DNA of 64,000 nt from Pseudomonadota bacterium. GTDB lineage: Bacteria > Pseudomonadota > Alphaproteobacteria > Azospirillales > Azospirillaceae. Under the pieces are notes generated by a model, which did no database searches, was not told where the DNA came from, and saw nothing but the letters and a program-made list of their open reading frames with translations. Position numbers and translations under genes: made by a program. How positions within the stretch are numbered: position 1 is the first letter of the stretch; every line of letters begins with the position of its first letter. Location: the NCBI GenBank assembly GCA_023423695.1, contig JAFAFA010000076.1, forward strand, positions 50,166 through 114,165, in the 5' to 3' direction. Below are positions 61,484-64,000 of this stretch, piece by piece.

Positions 61484-61815
61484 GAAGGTTCCCCACGGGC
61501 GTGGGGGAGCCGTCCTGAGTCAGCACCAGCACGTCGTCGGCGAAGGTCCATCCCCACGGGCGTGGGGGAGCCGCGGTCGGCGACGGCGGCCCTGGATGCG
61601 GCAGATCCATCCCCACGGGCGTGGGGGAGCCGTGATGCGGGTATCGGCCGCCGGCCGTTCCGCGGGTCCATCCCCACGGGCGTGGGGGAGCCCAACGCAT
61701 CCTCCGGGATCTTGATGCCCCAGGCGGTCCATCCCCACGGGCGTGGGGGGAGCCGCGCCGGAGGTGTCAGCGATGGTCCATGCGGCGGGTCCATCCCCAC
61801 GGGCGTGGGGGAGCC
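61484..61815 (-). CRISPR. CRISPR array 2 (type I-E), 6 repeats, 5 spacers
   Basis: Repeats at 61484-61511 (degenerate, leader-distal), 61545-61572, 61604-61631 (GATCC start), 61665-61692, 61726-61754 (one extra G) and 61788-61815. Spacers are 33, 31, 33, 33 and 33 nt. The plus-strand repeat begins GGTCCATCCC, has the stem CCCCACGGGCGTGGGG and ends GGAGCC. The leader is on the right, so it is transcribed on the minus strand, toward cas3. The degenerate last repeat is 54 bp from the cas3 start. Confidence 0.96.
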
Positions 61816-61866
61816 TCTAGCCGTTAAGCTATTGACGATATTCACTATGCGTAAGATTCGCGCGTG
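61816..61866 (-). promoter_or_regulatory. Leader of CRISPR array 2
   Basis: 51 bp aligned gap-free with the array 1 leader. Shared blocks: CCGTTAAGC, TGAC, ATTCAC, AAGA and TCGCGCGTG. Confidence 0.75.
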
Positions 61867-62331
61867 TCCAAGTGTGGGTGCTTGTCGCGCTAAGCGTGCA
61901 TGATGGCGTCGTCGAAGCGCTCTGTCATCCCAAAATGATGGCCGGCTGATGGTCCGCCAAATCGCATGTCATCCCCTGGAAATATAGAACCTTGCGGCAT
62001 TTCAGGGACTTACGAGGGGGAATGCAGGTCAGGCCCCGCAGCGGGAACGCGGCCTTCGCCCGGCCAGGAAACTCTGCAAGCAACCTGATGCTGACAAAAA
62101 ATGTCGGCATCTCCGGAGAATCGGCAACCGGACTGAGACCCGCCACCGGGTATGCGTTCCATCCAACCCGATAGCCCCCGTGGGGGCAGGGCCGGCTGTA
62201 AACCTGACCATGAGGCAGGGTTCGGACGCAGGCGGACCCGGGCTTTCGCCCAGCGGGTCCGAAGCCAGACCGACCCACAAGGCCCGAAAATGGAAAGGCC
62301 CCAAAAGGCTTTACCTTTCAGGGCCTTGGCG
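61867..62331. other. Non-coding stretch between array 2 and tRNA-Thr
   Basis: 465 bp. Contains some inverted repeats (GGACCCGGGC with GCCCAGCGGGTCC near 62238-62262) and the tRNA-Thr downstream hairpin at 62297-62326. Open frames on both strands have no ribosome binding site or family features. Confidence 0.4.
62297..62326 (-). terminator. Hairpin after tRNA-Thr
   Basis: AAGGCCC with GGGCCTT outside and AAAGG with CCTTT inside, followed on the minus strand by TCCATTTTC. A plausible terminator. Confidence 0.5.
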
Positions 62332-62407
62332 TGGTGCCGGATACAGGAATCGAACCCGTGACCTTCTGATTACAAATCAGCTGCTCTACCAGCTGAGCTA
62401 ATCCGGC
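62332..62407 (-). tRNA. tRNA-Thr (anticodon TGT)
   Basis: 76 nt including an encoded CCA. Acceptor stem GCCGGAT/ATCCGGC, D-arm AGCTCAGCTGGTAGAGC, anticodon loop TTTGTAA, and T-arm GGGTTCGATTCC. Reads ACA codons. Confidence 0.96.
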
Positions 62408-62492
62408 GCGCCCGACGCTTGCGGGAGGCACACCTTAGCGTCCCTTTTCCGCGTTAACAAGCACTTGCCCATCCCCGCAATCGCGAGGCCGA

Positions 62493-63407
62493 TCACTCGC
62501 GCAGGCGGGCGACCTCGTAGAGAGCGACGGCGGCGGCGTTGGACACGTTCAGGCTGCCGACCGGGCCGCCCGTCGGCAACCGGGCGATGGTGTCGCAGCG
62601 ATCCATGGTCAGGCGGCGCAGACCGCTGCCCTCCGCCCCCATCACCAGAACCGTCTTACCGGTCAGATTCAGCTTCGCCAGCGTCGACGCACCCGACTCG
62701 GCGAGCCCGACCGCCCAGAAGCCGTTCTGCTGCAGATCGGTCAGCGCGCGGGCCAGGTTGGTGACGCGGACCAGCGGTACCGCCTCCAGCGCCCCCGATG
62801 CACTCTTCGCCAGCACGCCCGTGGTTTCCGGCGCGTGGCGTTCGGTCACCACCACCGCGCGGGCTCCGAAGGCGGCGGCGGAGCGCAGGATGGCGCCGAC
62901 ATTGTGCGGGTCGGTCACCTGATCCAGCGCCACGATCACCGCCGAAGGCTCATCCGCCAACTCGTTGCACAGATCCTCGATCCCGACCTCGGGCAGGGGG
63001 GAGGTGTCGATCACGATGCCCTGGTGAACCGCACCGGCCGGCAGCATGCGATCCAGCTCCGTCCGATCGAGGATCGATGCCTCCGGCCGCTGCAGCCCCT
63101 GCGCGCGCGCCTCGGCGATGGCGGGGCCCAGAGCGGTGCGCCCCGATTCGGTCGCCAGCAGCCGGTGGATGCGACGCTCGGGATTGGTCCAGGCCGCAGC
63201 GACGGGATGCTGGCCATACAGCAGCACCCCGCGTGCCGGGGCAGGGCGGCCGCCCTTCGACTCGCCGCGGCGGGAGCGTGTTCCCTCGTCCGCCTGATCC
63301 TTCCGCGGAGCGCCGGAGCGTGGATTGCCGGCGGCGGATTGGCCGGAATGCAGATCGGAGTGCTGGTCGGAACGGCGGCCGGGGCCGGGGTGTCTGGAGC
63401 GCGTCAT
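62493..63407 (-). CDS. rlmB: 23S rRNA 2'-O-methyltransferase RlmB (SpoU/TrmH family)
   Basis: Methylates G2251 (E. coli numbering) of 23S rRNA. 304 residues from the ATG at 63407; a GTG three codons earlier is possible. The first 65 residues are basic and disordered. Then comes the L30e-like substrate-binding domain (LLYGQHPVAAAWTNPERRIH) and the SpoU domain with ALDQVTDPHNVGAILRSAAA, VMGAEGSGLRRLT and PTGGPVGSLNVSNAAAVALY. It lies opposite the tRNA-tuf cluster. Confidence 0.92.
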   Translation of the reverse strand: MTRSRHPGPGRRSDQHSDLHSGQSAAGNPRSGAPRKDQADEGTRSRRGESKGGRPAPARGVLLYGQHPVAAAWTNPERRIHRLLATESGRTALGPAIAEARAQGLQRPEASILDRTELDRMLPAGAVHQGIVIDTSPLPEVGIEDLCNELADEPSAVIVALDQVTDPHNVGAILRSAAAFGARAVVVTERHAPETTGVLAKSASGALEAVPLVRVTNLARALTDLQQNGFWAVGLAESGASTLAKLNLTGKTVLVMGAEGSGLRRLTMDRCDTIARLPTGGPVGSLNVSNAAAVALYEVARLRE

Positions 63408-63483
63408 GGTACCCACGAAGGAGGGGAGGGTGCCGCCGGAAACGGCGGCCGAATTTTTTCTGGTGTGAACCGCTTAACCCGTG

Positions 63484-63511
63484 TTGACAAGGTCTGAAAA
63501 ATTCGCATATT
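63484..63511 (+). promoter_or_regulatory. Promoter of the tRNA-Tyr/tRNA-Gly/tuf cluster
   Basis: A consensus TTGACA (63484-63489), 16-bp spacer and CATATT (63506-63511), 38 bp before tRNA-Tyr. Confidence 0.65.
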
Positions 63512-63548
63512 GCCGAACTCCGCGGCGGGCACTGCCAGGCTGCGGATT

Positions 63549-63634
63549 GGAAGGGTGGCCGAGTGGTTAAAGGCAGCAGACTGTAAATCTGCCCGCGTAC
63601 GCGTACGCTGGTTCGAATCCAGCCCCTTCCACCA
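63549..63634 (+). tRNA. tRNA-Tyr (anticodon GTA)
   Basis: 86 nt with CCA. Acceptor GGAAGGG/CCCTTCC, anticodon loop CTGTAAA, the long variable arm expected for tRNA-Tyr (GCGTACGCGTACGC) and T-loop GGTTCGAATCC. Confidence 0.96.
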
Positions 63635-63699
63635 CTACTTTCCACGGCTTGTCCGTGATCGCGTTTGCCCCGGACGGTCGCGCCGGCGGGATGCTTCGG

Positions 63700-63773
63700 G
63701 CGGGTGTAGCTCAATGGTAGAGCAGAAGCCTTCCAAGCTTACGACGGGGGTTCGATTCCCCTCACCCGCTCCA
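63700..63773 (+). tRNA. tRNA-Gly (anticodon TCC)
   Basis: 74 nt with CCA. Acceptor GCGGGTG/CACCCGC, anticodon loop CTTCCAA, and T-loop GGTTCGATTCC. Reads GGA/GGG codons. Confidence 0.96.
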
Positions 63774-63855
63774 ATCCCGCGTGCGCCACGGAAAAAACCG
63801 ATCTCGGCCGGGCCATTGTGTGCGTCCGGAACGTCGGGAACGAAAGACCAAAGCG

Positions 63856-64000
63856 ATGGCGAAGGCAAAGTTTGAGCGGAACAAGCCGCACTGCAACGTT
63901 GGCACGATCGGCCACGTCGACCACGGCAAGACGTCGCTGACGGCGGCGATCACGAAGGTGCTGGCGGAGTCCGGCGGCGCCACCTTCACCGCTTACGACC
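63856..64000 (+). CDS. tuf: Elongation factor Tu, N-terminal fragment (window edge)
   Basis: The first 48 codons: MAKAKFERNKPHCNVGTIGH followed by VDHGKTSLTAAI, the G1 loop GHVDHGKTS. It continues past the window. Delivers aminoacyl-tRNA to the ribosome. The tRNA-Tyr/tRNA-Gly/tuf order is conserved in proteobacteria, and a shared transcript is likely. Confidence 0.97.
   Translation, partial: MAKAKFERNKPHCNVGTIGHVDHGKTSLTAAITKVLAESGGATFTAYD

Noticed and set aside
61925..62278. 117-codon minus-strand frame near array 2
   Set aside because: No ribosome binding site, Cys/Pro/Arg-rich product without similarity, and it covers hairpins.

Overview
The window is high-GC chromosomal DNA from an alphaproteobacterium, most likely Azospirillum or a close relative in the Rhodospirillales. 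The evidence is the gene order (ffh-rpsP-rimM-trmD-rplS, rpmH-rnpA-yidD-yidC-engB, rne-amiC-mrcA-prfB, tRNA-tuf), a DUF3126 protein, an RNase E with a large acidic insertion in its S1 domain, and Azospirillum-type NitT/TauT and Liv transporters. This is a judgement from recognised families; no search was run.

Layout. 1-7.5 kb: a pentapeptide-repeat protein cut by the window edge, then SRP/ribosome maturation and membrane insertion genes. 7.5-14 kb: engB, a CPA2 antiporter, argB, a CorA transporter, and thiC under a TPP riboswitch. 14-27 kb: greB, rne, amiC, a class A penicillin-binding protein, an MBOAT/SGNH acylation pair and prfB with its programmed frameshift. 27-37 kb: accessory genes (otsB, a ROK kinase, an ankyrin protein with a degenerate ATPase domain, a pseudocaspase-MORN protein), several small genes and structured intergenic sequences. 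37-48 kb: two NitT/TauT ABC transporters and a Liv-type transporter with fused permeases. 48-52 kb: a MarR regulator and two exopolysaccharide export genes. 52.4-61.9 kb: a type I-E CRISPR-Cas locus between two small arrays. 62-64 kb: tRNA-Thr, rlmB, tRNA-Tyr, tRNA-Gly and the start of tuf.

The CRISPR-Cas locus is the most interesting part. The interference genes cas3-cas8e-cse2-cas7e-cas5e-cas6e are all open. The adaptation genes are destroyed: a cas1 N-terminal piece is joined, out of frame, to a cas2 C-terminal piece. Between cas3 and cas8e lies a hidden mini-array: two degenerate CRISPR-repeat-like elements, each with its own intact hairpin, exactly 33 nt apart. Seventeen nt at the seed end of the spacer-like segment match, at 14 positions, a site about 170 nt upstream of cas8e. 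Two of the three mismatches fall at positions 6 and 12, which Cascade tolerates. This fits a CRISPR-derived guide that represses the cas operon (CreR-like) or a toxin gene (CreA-like).

A second candidate system lies at 36.83-37.10 kb: a 29-codon cationic, aromatic mini-ORF with a near-perfect Shine-Dalgarno. Its SD and first codons can pair over 27 bp with its own 3' region, and a possible antisense promoter faces it. This resembles the architecture of type I toxin-antitoxin mRNAs. Other points of note are a possible terminated structured RNA, a 20-residue membrane mini-protein, and two neighbouring proteins whose enzyme domains lack key residues.
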